64,000 nt of DNA, taken from assembly GCA_024220505.1 (NCBI GenBank), contig JAKZZE010000013.1, positions 124,001-188,000 of the forward strand, given 5' to 3'. The notes beneath the pieces were generated by a model. It had not been told where the DNA came from, searched no databases, and saw nothing but the letters and a program-made list of their open reading frames with translations. A program made the translations under genes and the position numbers. Position 1 is the stretch's first letter, and each line of letters begins with the position of its first letter. This document shows, in pieces, positions 1 to 10,841 of the stretch. This stretch comes from Rhizopus arrhizus. Its lineage: Eukaryota > Mucoromycota > Mucoromycetes > Mucorales > Rhizopodaceae.

Positions 1-836
1 GAGTGTGACCAATAATGGTGGAGGGGCTTAACAGGAGAAGAGCAAGAAATTTTTTCCAGAAAATTGAGATAAAACAATGCGTCATTGACTCGGTTGATGG
101 TGAAAGCTCCTTGGCTGAGAATCGAGGACAGAAGTTGCACCAAAATTCCAATTCCTTAGGTCATTGAGATGTATTATAGAGTATTCAGATGATAGTGGCA
201 TAAAAAAAAAGTTGTTAGTACCTACAAACTTGTAAAAATGGCTACGCTCCATGAAAATCTCCACTACAAAAAAAAACAACAACAACAACAATTGTCTCCC
301 TTTTTCCTCAACATCATGTTCCGGAAGACAGACATCAAGCTTGTAATGCAAGTGCATGTGATATGAGGGATTACTTGCTTGGACGATGTGATGTGTTGAC
401 TTAAGATGCCCTTGTTTTATAATATTCAGCAGCGAAAAAGGCTTTGACGCGACCATAGTAACAAAAGAAGATAATGTACAATGCACTACAACCAAGTAAC
501 ATTCGTAGGAGAATACTACGCTTGACTTTCCAGCCCAAAAACATTGAATCGTGTTGTGCAGAGTGGAAGACAATGACTACTATGAATGATAGGTTGATGA
601 AACAATATGCCAAAAACCTTTGCGTCAACAAATGCACACTGTTTGAGTTATCTGATCTCTTGGACGATAACGACATTAGAATTCTAGGAATGGATTAGAA
701 AGGTACGAATGATGGCTTCAGTAAAATCGCGTATATTCAGATATTGCTCCAAGGTTTTCTTCTTTCTTTTTTTTTTTTTGATTCATTAGTTATACAGTGC
801 GGCTGGTAAATTTTGTCTGTTCTGAAAAAATAATTT
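1..836. other. Left-edge region without a confident gene
   Basis: No gene model can be supported here. The best open stretch is a 74-codon + strand frame at 474-698. It has no recognised domain, and no splice sites were found that extend it convincingly. It lies upstream of the Fanzor relic in the same orientation and could be part of the same decayed element, but I recognise no Fanzor N-terminal feature in it. Confidence 0.4.
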
Positions 837-1304
837 GGTCAGGATGCTGTCTTAGTTTTTGGAGATTGGTCCGCCTCTAATGTCAAGTATCAAGAACCGA
901 CAAGAAACAAGGGGTTAATCAGGATGTTAAAGAAGAATGGGCTTGTTGTCTACTTAATCAATGAATACAAAACATCTTCCCATTGTCCAACCTGTGAAAA
1001 TGAATTAGAAAAATTCAAAACGGTGCTAAATCCTCGCCCTTACTAACATAAAAAGAAGACGGACGTGTTATGCAATGGTTTGCTGAGGTAATCCAAAGAA
1101 AAAAAAACTAAGTTAATTCTCGATCACTAATGCAGTGCTAGGTGTAAGAGCTTCTCATGCCTTAAACTACAAACCACAGGAATAAAAAGAAGACTTTGGA
1201 ATCGTGATAAAGCAGCCGTATTGAATTTTCTCAAGATCCTAAATAGCTTGAGAAAGACTGGCAAACGCCCTAGCCTTTTCACCAGAAAATATCTTTTAGA
1301 CTGA
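837..1304 (+). pseudogene. Decayed Fanzor (eukaryotic TnpB-like nuclease) C-terminal fragment
   Basis: The + strand reads an open segment starting GQDAVLVFGDWS, followed by EYKTSSHCPTCE (first half of a zinc ribbon, about 963-998). After a stop and a frame change, a second segment reads LWNRDKAAVLNFLKI and ends GKRPSLFTRK before a TGA at 1302. The zinc-ribbon CxxC followed by a WNRD-x-A-A motif is the C-terminal signature (zinc finger plus RuvC-III) of TnpB/Fanzor nucleases. A GTAATCC to ATGCAG segment at about 1088-1133 looks like a former intron joining the two halves. The N-terminal half, with RuvC-I and RuvC-II, was not found upstream, so this is a truncated relic. Family assignment rests on remembered motif patterns, not on a search. 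Confidence 0.6.
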
Positions 1305-2155
1305 TCACTTTTAAGTAGAACAAAAGTAGGAAAATCACAAAAAATTCTCCACCAAGGTTATCGCTTTGGTCATTTAATACAGGTATTGCATTAAACAAGT
1401 ACAATGTGACAACAATAAATGTACATGAACTTGAAACCAAGTTTCATTATGAAAGTATCAGGAAAGAGGTCACTTTATCAAAGCATGGATCTAAATCAAA
1501 AGAAAAGGAAGTGCTTGAATAATTAAACTATCATTCATACAAGTCAACGGACAGTTTTTTAAAGTAATAGAGAGAGAGGAAAAGAATTCAAAGCTTCAGA
1601 TAGAGGAATCAACAACACCAATTTAACATGTGTTTCAACTCTAGGTAAGGATTTAGCTTTCTTTAACCTAAGTAAAAAAAAAAAAATGCTCTTCTTTACT
1701 TACAGTCATTGTCAAGAAGATGATAAGATTAAGGAAAACAAAAATTATATTTTATTCACTTTCATTCTTACTACATTATATTTAGAAATGGTTTTGACAT
1801 AAAAACTTCAAGTAATCTTCTTGCGTGCAGATTGCCTCAATAATTTTGTCTTATTTCTCTGAGATAGGCATAAAAAGAGGGATCTGAAGAGGTTGGTATA
1901 TACTCAGATGCTTACAAGTATGCCTTTTTATAATACTAATAAATTTTATTATACGTTCCAATGAATCTTTTTCTTTACCCAAATAAAGCAAAAAAAAAAA
2001 AAAAAAAACTTTTGATGTTTGAGTTTCAAAATGAAGCAATAGAAAATCAGCATCTTAGATCCAAGATTTCAAAGGTTGTTGTGTCACCCTAGTTTATTTG
2101 ACCCCCCCTCCCCTCTCCTTTTATTTTCTTTTTTTCTTTAGACTTTCTTACATTA
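1305..2155. other. Intergenic region with one open coding-like stretch
   Basis: The + strand frame from about 1321 to 1522 is open for roughly 66 codons, ends KEKEVLE-stop, and has no initiating Met near its start. It follows the Fanzor relic directly and may belong to the same decayed element. The rest is AT-rich with poly-A/T runs and a C/T-rich stretch just upstream of the next start codon, typical of promoters in this window. Confidence 0.35.
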
Positions 2156-2791
2156 ATGTCCACTTCAGCTGAAAAAAAGACACCCGAACCTACTTTTGTT
2201 CAAGCTAAACCTTATAAGGTTGACCTTGAACCCGGAAAAGTAAATAATGATATATATTATGTTGCAAAACATTTTTAACGCGTATTTTAACAGGAATATT
2301 ATTGGTAAAAAAATTTTTTTTCTCTCTCTCTTTTGACTTTGATGCTTACTATATATAAAAAGGTGTACATGTGGTGAATCCAAGACTCAACCGTTTTGTG
2401 ATGGATCTGTAAGTTTTCGTTACTGCTTTTAATAAACAATCTAAACTATTGATAACAGCACAGAAAAGAAGGTGCCTTTAAACCCAAAAAGATTGTAGTG
2501 GATGAAGCCAAGACTTATTATTTGTGTGGATGTAAATATACTCACGATGAATTGGGCTTCTGTGATGGTACACACCGTAAAGAAGAAGGCATTCGCAAAT
2601 ACAATGAATTCTTATTGAAAGCAAACAACAGCTTGAAATTACAAAAAGAAGAAATTATCAAGTCACAACTAGAGCTTGAAAGCAAGTTGAAAAAGGTTGA
2701 AAAGAAGCAAAAGATTGCTAATATCATTGCTGGACTATCTTTATCCCTTGTTATTGCTGGTATTGCAGCTACTAAATACTATCACAAATAA
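2156..2791 (+). CDS. CDGSH iron-sulfur protein with two CDGSH motifs and a C-terminal membrane anchor
   Basis: The model has four exons (2156-2239, 2294-2304, 2363-2408, 2459-2791) and gives 157 aa. The first CDGSH motif is canonical: CTCGESKTQPFCDGSH at residues 33-48. The second is divergent, with Cys70, Cys72, Cys82 and His86; the Cys72-Cys82 gap is one residue longer than in the first motif and lacks the usual Pro. CDGSH domains bind a redox-active [2Fe-2S] cluster through three Cys and one His. Two CDGSH motifs in one chain resemble the CISD3/MiNT type, which is mitochondrial. Unlike CISD3, this protein continues with a Lys/Glu-rich coiled coil (about 90-130) and a hydrophobic segment (about 135-153) ending in KYYHK, which looks like a tail anchor. 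Exon 2 is an 11-nt micro-exon, needed to complete the first motif in frame. Function beyond Fe-S binding is inference. Confidence 0.88.
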
Positions 2792-3326
2792 AATTCCCCT
2801 TTCACTCCTCCCCCAACTCTTAACAAAGTAACCTTCATCAACAATATGTGTGACATGTGAACAATGCGATAAAGAAAGCAAAAAATCCCAAAAAGCCACT
2901 TCATCCAATGAAATCCTTGTATTTTTGTAATTGATTTGTGCAGGGTAATCAATAAAAAGTCCGTGAAACAACCAATAGCAAAAATATGCATCTCACCAAT
3001 CAACTGTTTTGGCACTTTACTCTTTTTGGCTATTCATCTAATTACAATAGAAAGGGAAAGCGATGCGCAAACCAATGTTAAGTTTTTCTCCTATTTTTTA
3101 TTATTATTATCTCTTTTTCATTTGTATACAACATACCACTGAAAATAGCAAGGATAATCTAAAGCTAGGTTTGTTTTTTTTTTTTTTTTTATTTTAGGGA
3201 GAGAAATGAATGAAACTAAATTTGTTCTCAGACAGTACACACAGACGGCACAAATAAGTCGAATATTTATTTATTTATTTTTCTTTCTTTCCTTCTCTGT
3301 TTAAAACCTCCCTTCTTGTACATATA
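2792..3326. other. Intergenic region between CDGSH and BTG/Tob genes
   Basis: No coding sequence is supported. It holds the 3' end of the CDGSH gene, long T runs near 3172-3192, and a C/T-rich stretch shortly before the BTG/Tob start. Confidence 0.5.
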
Positions 3327-3873
3327 ATGCATATTGAAATAGTCCAAGCAGTTGAATTTCTTGGTAGACTTTTAAATCAAAAAGTAGAACAAGAATCAAT
3401 AAATACATTTAAAGAAAAATTGGTTGAACTTTTAAAACATCGCTTTCAAGATCATTGGGATCCTCAACAGCCTTATAAAGGAAATGGATATAGAGCCATT
3501 TCCAACTTTAACGGACAATTAGACCCTATACTCACCTTGGGTAAATAATGAGATAAAAAATAGATGAAAAACTAATAGAAGGGAAAATATAGCTTCTATT
3601 GAAGTCTCTATTCAACCTTCTTCTATTCATACTCATTTACCTCGTGAATTTGTATTATGGATCGATCCTTTCTCGGTCTCTTATCGAGTAGGAGATCACG
3701 GCAATATCATGACATTATTCGAAGATCGTTCTCATGGCAGAATATCGTTTGAAACTCCATCTCCTGTTCTCTTTCAACCAAGAATATCTACACCCATTCG
3801 TATCTCACCACCCAACAGTCCTCCAGATAAGGAAAAATCCCGTAATAATAAAGGATTAGTACTTGCCAACTAA
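3327..3873 (+). CDS. BTG/Tob family protein
   Basis: Two exons (3327-3540, 3593-3873) give 164 aa. The N-terminus (MHIEIVQAVEFLGRLL) and the two family signature boxes are clear: box A HWDPQQPYKGNGYR at residues 43-56 and box B LPREFVLWIDPFSVSYR at 87-103. In animals, BTG/Tob proteins bind the Caf1 (CNOT7/Pop2) deadenylase of CCR4-NOT and promote mRNA deadenylation and cell-cycle braking. The domain occupies about residues 1-125. The short tail (about 40 aa, Ser/Pro rich) has no obvious PAM2 motif of the Tob type, so this is closer to a minimal BTG form. The 52-nt intron interrupts the domain between the boxes. The gene ends in a poly-A tract 39 bp from the convergent STB6-like gene. Confidence 0.88.
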
Positions 3874-3899
3874 AAAAAAAAAAAAAAAAAAAAAAAAAA
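3872..3899 (+). repeat. 28-nt poly-A tract between convergent genes
   Basis: An uninterrupted run of 28 A begins inside the BTG/Tob stop codon and fills most of the gap to the convergent STB6-like gene. It may serve as 3'-end sequence for both genes or be a slippage-prone homopolymer. Confidence 0.9.
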
Positions 3900-3912
3900 G
3901 AAAATTAAAATT

Positions 3913-6344
3913 TTATTCTTGTGGTGAAATCCACTGTCTTATTTTAAGCCAATAATAATTGAAATAATTTCCAATAAGTAGCATAGTCGTAATTGACTGT
4001 TGTGAATCATCCATCTTTCTTTCTAATATACCCACTTTACCATAAAATGTACCCACATTATCCTCAATATCTTTTAACTTATCATTCAACGCCTTGAGTT
4101 CATAATGTAATTTAGCACTGTTATCTTCCATCTCTTTCAGTCGTTGTTCTGTCTCGACTTGATCATTCATTAATTCATGCGATTCTTTTTGAATGACTTC
4201 AAACATCCTGTGCCGTTTTTGATAGACTTGCTTGAGATAAGCGGAAGTTGATTCATATTCATCTGCTATACTTGTCAATTCCACCAATTTCTTTTTGAGT
4301 GCACGCTGCTGCTGACAAAGTCTTTGATAGGTTAAATAAGTTTTTACATTCATCGATACACTTGGCCTTTCACTCTGTTGATCATTAAGTACAATTAAGG
4401 AAGAAGTCGAATTGGATCGTTGAAGAGAAGGTTGTTGTGCCTGTAAAAAAGATGGTGGATGATAATGATTAAGAATGGATTTAGATAATAAAATGCTGTC
4501 TGAAATAGATCGTTTATGATGTTTTATAGAGGGTTGAACAATTAAGGAGACAAAGCCGCCTTCTTCGCTAATCTTTCTTGATTCTTCTTGTTGTTGAATA
4601 GATTGAAATTGAACATAAGAAGGTATGTCTGTAGGATGTTATTATTTGATTTGTATAGGACAGTTTATATAATACCTTGATCTAAATTCTCTGGGGACAT
4701 GGTGTGTTCAACCTCAGGTATAGGATGATGGGATGAAGACGCTTGACGTTGCTCTTGATTTATTTTAGATGAAGCTGGATTCATGACTGGCACTGCTGAT
4801 TGGATTTCAGTTCTTTTGTGGTCTGTGGTTGCTGTGTTTATCCAAGGAATAGATCTATCCATACGTAACATGATTAGTTTTCTCTTTTTCCTTTTATAAT
4901 CAACTACATACACTGCTACTCGGCTCAGCATTTCAGCTGCAGTTCCACTTGCCCTTGACTTCTTTGTAGACATGCCTCTTAATTTGGGTCTCCAAATCTT
5001 CCTTAGGCTTTCAATCGTCGCATGATGTCGAAATACTTCTGGATCAGATGTCTCACTAAACAGAGGTGAATTACTCGTGCCTGAGATATCATCCAGTTTT
5101 GATTTTAACACTTTTTTCATTTTAAGATTAAAAGTATGTTCATTCAATTTGGAGAGTGTCTCGATGTCCAAAAAGCGTGTGGGTCGAATGTTTTTAGCAC
5201 GTTGATAGTCTCCGATGTTGAATCGAAAAGCGTCATAATCTATAAATGGATCCTTTATGGTCTATGAAGACAAATAAGTAAATGTTGCATCTTGTTTATA
5301 GATAAAAAGCATACAGTGAAATTAGAATCTTGTAGTTTATTTCTACACATGATTAATTTAGATATAATGGCTGCTACTAGATGAGGCTCTAACCAAGGTT
5401 CTTTAAGAGTGAACTAATAGGGCCATGAGTAATGCGTTGTAATTATAAAAAATCTACCTCTGTTGTCTTGATTGGATCATATTTTGTATAAAATGTCCAT
5501 AATGCTTGTGTAGTCTCATTACATATCAGCCCATCTATGTAATCTTTATCCAGTAACTTGAATAAATATAATGCTATCTGTACAATTGATACCAAATTAG
5601 TCACGGCTTCTTGAAAATCCACTGTATCCGCTATTTTATACAATGACCTAAATTTTTCTTCTGAAGCTGGGCTATACTTGTATTAGCATAAGATGCACAG
5701 TTGGGAGATATACTTACTTGGGTGGTCGGAGGTTAAGTGAGCTTCTTCCAGTACAATTGGTTCTTTTCAAATTGATATTCACATAAGCTTGTTTCACCCA
5801 CTTATCATAGTCTCCGTCTGGTATTAAAACCATGTCCATTTCAAAAGGAAGCTCACTTGGATCTGTTAGAACGATGTCTCCTAAAGGTGTCTATTAGTAG
5901 TTTAATATGCTATATAATATAAACAAAGCATGTTTTCTTACTGATTTCAATCGAATGTTGGATTCACCTCCGCTTATAAAGGAGTGCACTTGAGGTCGAG
6001 GATGTTGAAGTTCTGCAGTGGAAATAGCAATGACAGCAACTTGAATCTATACATTCCATTGGTTTATATAGCTTTTAGAAAGAAATAAATATAAACTTAC
6101 AACATGACTTTTTTCTCCTGTAAACACTTTAACAACGTTGGAATCTACCTTTCTATCACACATCCTTTTTCTTAAGATTAATTCAATGAAAAAGATGTAA
6201 TGGGTACAAATACCATTGCTCTACAATATAGATCTGATATCCAACTAATTCACATTGTTCCTCAATAACACTCAGTCCACATATTGCTGCAATTTGAAGT
6301 GCTTTCTTTCTTTCTGCAAATACAAAACGTTTTTTTTCTGACAT
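3913..6344 (-). CDS. STB6-like protein (putative Sin3-binding) with C-terminal coiled coil
   Basis: Eight exons in transcription order (6344-6214, 6164-6101, 6046-5942, 5890-5718, 5671-5458, 5413-5315, 5261-4676, 4628-3913) give 695 aa. The N-terminus carries an ELVGYQIYIVEQW segment followed by a Cys/Arg-rich turn and VVKVFTG, which matches my recollection of the N-terminal domain of fungal STB6-like proteins; yeast Stb2/Stb6 bind the Sin3 corepressor. The middle is basic and Ser-rich. Residues from about 550 onward form a long coiled coil (Lys/Glu/Gln heptads), and the C-terminus holds a short hydrophobic stretch (TTMLLIGNYFNYYWL), a possible membrane anchor. The match is by pattern only; an unrelated coiled-coil protein remains possible. 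All exon joins keep frame, which makes the structure itself solid. Confidence 0.65.
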
Positions 6345-6365
6345 TTAAAAAAAAAGAAAAGGGAT

Positions 6366-8252
6366 TTATTTAACAACACGTAAAATGGATCTACTAAAAC
6401 CAGCGGCGATCAGTGCCATCAGACCACCAAAAATCAAAACGGGGGTCACACTCGACATGGATTGATCGTCTTTGATGGTAGCAAAGATGAATGAAGATAT
6501 GATAGCCACAGCAAATTGAGGGAATACGACATACATGTTATGAACACCCAAGATCATACCCGCATCAAACTCTTCTTGCTTTTGCGGGATTTCTTCTTCA
6601 TAATGTGTCATACTACTTCCTGGCTGCTGTTGCTGCTGCTGCTGCTGCCGCTTTTCATCTTCTACGCTCACGTATTCGCCTACGAGCGAAAATGGAATCC
6701 AAAGGACGATAGCCCAGGGAATGCCCATGATGGCCAAGATGACAGTAGCCGAAAATACCGATCGAACAAACCAAGAAGATAGCAAGGCGACAGCGACAGT
6801 CAAGTGAGATAAGGTATAGATATTTAAAATGTCCAGTACTTTTTTAAATCGAACAGCCAAGGGAGGTATGATGAGCCCAGCAAGAACAGAGATAACCGAA
6901 TAACACAAGAGGGCAAAAGACCCTGCCCGGGTACCTTCAGCCCAATCTCTTTTTTCGGGAGTAGAGGGGTGAGTGGCAAAATAGATGTCAGAGACCCACT
7001 GTGTACTATAGAACAAGAAAGGAAACCAGCCCATCCAGGCAAAGAATTGTGTGTTGCATAAGGTTTGAATGGGTCGAGGCAAATAGCGAAATGCTTTCCA
7101 GATATAAAAAAAGGTGCTATACCAAGGTCTATTGGATATAAATAAGATATATAGCCAGCCTATGAGAAAACTTACTGTTGATTTCCCTCTTGATCCTCAT
7201 TTACTTTTTCTTTTGTTGTAACACAAGTAATAAACAAGGTCACAATGAAGATAATGATAGCAATCATACAAAACACCTTGACTTGAGTATTACCAATCCA
7301 AGGAAAATAGGTTACCAGGTCGATGAACCCAACGAAATAACCAATTACCATGGCTGTATTACTCATACGTGCACTCCAAGCATTCGCCAATTCTTGCTGC
7401 CAAAGAGGAGGTATATCGAGAATAAGAGCACGGCAGATGGCTTGTACTGCGTTTAATGTGAAATCCAGAAAATAAAATGAAAAGACAGCTACGATGATGG
7501 CATTCGTGTGTGCCTACGACCAAATAAGTTTCTTTTTCATCACAACTCTTTTGCTTACCTCCGATTCAAGTTCTTTTTTATCATTTTTCAAAGACAAGGT
7601 AGCCATCCAATATCCAATCTCTTTTGCATAAGCAATTCCCACCATCGATAGACATGTCAAGGATCCAGATACAATCATAAATGGTCTTCTTTTACCTAAC
7701 CTTGATCTACATTTATCACTGAATGCTCCTATTAGCTAAACAAAAAAAAAAAAAAAAAATCATTCGTACGTCACACATTTCTACTACTGTGTAACTCACA
7801 GGTTGAACAAGTAAACCAGACAATGGACCAGCAAGCCAAACAAGTGCTGTCAATTCTTTGGATAGGTCCAATGATAATAAATAAGGTGTACCATAACTAT
7901 CATAAACTGTGAGTTGTCCCTTTTTTTTATTCTTCTTTATTTTATATGCTACACTCTTTACGATAACTCGACTGTCCCTAGGATGATGTCAATATGATGT
8001 ATAAAATAAATAATAAGAAAACATACAAGTGAATTGAACACCTGCCATACAAACAGTTAATGATAACAGTTGAAGTAAATTTAAACCGGGAGTGATTGAT
8101 TCTAGATCAGAGAGAGGCTCCTTGACATAACTTGGTGCTTGTCCAGTACTATTATAAGTAGATGCCTCAAAAGAAGACCTTCTTCTTTTATGTTTTGGTC
8201 TAGTAACAGGTGGTTTGGATAGTAAAGGAGTCTTTGAATTGATTTCAGGCAT
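6366..8252 (-). CDS. MFS sugar transporter, SUT/GPH type (sucrose or alpha-glucoside:H+ symporter-like)
   Basis: Six exons (8252-8027, 7977-7962, 7896-7800, 7735-7559, 7513-7176, 7128-6366) encode 538 aa with about 12 hydrophobic segments. The motif GVQFTWTVELSYGTPYLLSL in TM1 and the loop SDKCRSRLGKRRPF are hallmarks of the sucrose transporter/GPH family, which includes plant SUTs and fission yeast Sut1 (maltose/sucrose proton symport at the plasma membrane). A Gln run lies in the cytoplasmic loop before the last two helices. Exon 2 is a 16-nt micro-exon that supplies the VELS part of the TM1 motif. I chose the Met at 8252; an in-frame Met 39 nt upstream reads through poly-Phe from an A/T tract and is unlikely. 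Substrate is inferred from family only. Confidence 0.85.
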
Positions 8253-8338
8253 TAAAGAAAAAAAAAAAAAAAAAAAGTGTTGGTTGTGCAAATTTATTTA
8301 TGCATAAAATAAGTTTATTTGACTGCTTTTTTTTTGCA

Positions 8339-9594
8339 TTAAAATGATTTTGGATTAAAAGTGACAGAGGTTAGGCTGTCTGATGTCTTGTGTCGATGAA
8401 ATTTGTTATTAATAATAGTATTATGATAAATTGGTTTTTGTGCAGTGTAAAAGAAGTAATTACTAAAACTTTTGTATTGATCGATTTCTTTGATGATAAT
8501 TGAAACTTCTTTTTCAAATGTTTGATTTTCTTGTCCAAAATAATATTTTTTAAATTTAGTCAACATATTAATCATATCATCTCTGCATAATACTCCAATT
8601 CTTCCTCCCCATACACCAATTGGTATTGATCTGTATTTTACTTGTCTTTCTGTTTCTTGTTCTAAAGTTACATGATTTAATAAATTAGCTTGCTCTCTTG
8701 GATCATATCCTCTACTGATCGCTATTTCTATCACTAATACAGAAAGATAAGGATGGATTTAGTCATGAATCATTCAACTTACTTTCTTTATTCATCTTTT
8801 GTGTAAGAGGTCCAGCAGAGTAAACAATTAAATCAGTTTCCAATATCTCAATATATCCTCCTGGTTTTAATAATCGCCAACAGTCACTGATGACCTTCAG
8901 ATATTGTGCTGTAGTCAAGGATAAGATCATGAATCGAATATGAATTACATCAAAATTAGCATCAGGAAATTCAGATAGACCATGAAGGACATCACATACT
9001 GACAAATGGCAATTGATAGGTAAAGTATGTTGTAAGGGAAACATGTCAACGTTATCAACACCAAACACTTGTATATTAGGGTATCTTGTTGCAAGATCAA
9101 TACACCAAGAACCAGGTCCACATCCCACATCGAGAATTTTAGCATTTTCTAATTCTTGATAATCAAAGGGTAATAAAAACTCCCTAAAGAACAGTGTTAC
9201 TCAAATATCCTATTTTATTTCTCATTTACCCTTCAAAAGCTAATTTGACTAAATCATTTTTTAGTTGAATACGATCTGCTTCATCTTCGTCTGGTTTAAT
9301 TAAACTTGTCTGTGGTATATCATCTTGATGGTGATGATGTTGTTGTTGTTCTGGCACATTTTTAATTTCAATTGGAGTTTTTACATATCTTTTGGTTGCT
9401 TTTGATAAAAATCTATAAAGCTTGGGTCGTGAACGTTCTTCAATGAAGGATTGTGGTCTTTTAAGTTCTACACTTTGTCGTCTTTCAGGTGAAGGTGGTT
9501 CAGAAGAAAACATGTTAAAGAAGGGTCCGTTGAACCACGATCTTCTTCTGTTTTCATTATTTTTCCTTTCATAAGTACTTGTTGCTCGTCGCAT
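8339..9594 (-). CDS. Class I SAM-dependent methyltransferase, fungal type
   Basis: Three exons (9594-9230, 9183-8783, 8733-8339) encode 386 aa. Motif I of the Rossmann-fold methyltransferases, ILDVGCGPGSW, is at residues 138-148, followed by the acidic VFGVDNVD strand-2 end, the FDVIHIRF motif and LKPGGYIEILE (motif III region). The first 120 residues are basic, Ser/Pro rich and contain a His-Gln run, likely disordered. This arrangement is common in expanded families of fungal methyltransferases related to LaeA/TAM-type proteins. The substrate cannot be read from sequence. The gene ends 87 bp upstream of the MFS start codon; both are transcribed leftward. Confidence 0.85.
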
Positions 9595-10663
9595 TTATGT
9601 TGCCATAACAATAGAAAAGAAAAGAAAAGTTTTTTTTTTTTTTTTTTTTTTTTTGCCTTGTCTCAATTTTCTTTTTTGATAATCTGTTTCTAAATTTGGC
9701 AAATCACATGTCAAATAGCCTAATTGTATACAATAAAAAAAGATAATTTGTAATAAAATTCATCTTCAAAACTGTTAAACCTTCTTTTCAAACAATAAAC
9801 ACGCTTATTTTTCATGAAAGCATCCTTAAATAATAAAAGAGTATCAATCCCTAATAGACAATCGTTTTTTTCTCCGACAAGCATTGTTTTATTGCTAAGG
9901 TTTCAATTGATCTTGAAAGGTTTCATTCTTTTCATGAATGAAACAAGCCTTTTTGTATATCTCAAAATGATTTGGATCTAAAGCAACACAGAGTTGCATT
10001 ATTAAAAAGTCCCTCCTTTTGTGTGTGTGTGTGTGTGTGTGAGGCATTTTAACAGCAAAAACAAGTAATTACTAATTACGTAAAAAAAGGAAATTCAATT
10101 AAGAAAATTAGACTAAATAATTTTTTAAACAAGTGACAGGACAATAAAATTGTGCTTATAAAATCCAATGGCCGATAAGCAATGACTTGTTAGACAACTG
10201 CTGAGTAGTCTAATAAAAGAAGAAAAGGATACTATAAATACCAAATCATTACAATAATAATATGAGAAGCTTACAACTTGTAAATATAATACATTTACGC
10301 CTTTTATTTAAATATAATTCTATTAATTACAAATCAGCAAAGTTAATCAATAATCATTTATAATACACTATAAATTGAATACGAAATATATTCTTTATAG
10401 TTCCCTATACAAGTTCTACTGTCTTGATTACTACAAAGTACAGTTTCATTTCATAACATAGTTTATGAATACAAAATGACTAAAGCTTTATAATTAAATT
10501 AAATTATAATTGTCTGTATTGTGCTTTAGTAGACTTATAATCTGTATCTACATTTAAATGCATTGTACAAGTAAAAATAAAGCAAAATATCTCCAACTTC
10601 CTTATACTTTCTCTCTAAACAACTTGTTTTTCTTTATTCAAAAAATAACCTTTTCAATTTTAA
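9595..10663. other. AT-rich intergenic region left of the inverted repeat
   Basis: No coding sequence is supported. Next to the methyltransferase start is a long T run (about 9630-9654) and at 10021-10041 a (GT)n microsatellite. The remainder is AT-rich without an ORF of interest. Confidence 0.5.
10021..10041 (+). repeat. (GT)n microsatellite
   Basis: Ten GT dinucleotide units in a row followed by G. Confidence 0.95.
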
Positions 10664-10841
10664 TCAACTCTCTTGTAGTGAATAACGAATCAAGTATAAA
10701 ATGATATAAATCCAATTTATTCGGCAACAAAGACGATACACACATTGTACAAGATATAAATATAACATGTTTATAAATATAACCTCAAAAGAAGAAAAGA
10801 AGAAAAAGAGAGAGAAAACAAGACAGAGCAAGGAATGTTGT

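Noticed and set aside
8253..8291. Upstream start of the MFS transporter at 8291
   Set aside because: It adds a poly-Phe stretch from an A/T run; the Met at 8252 is more credible.
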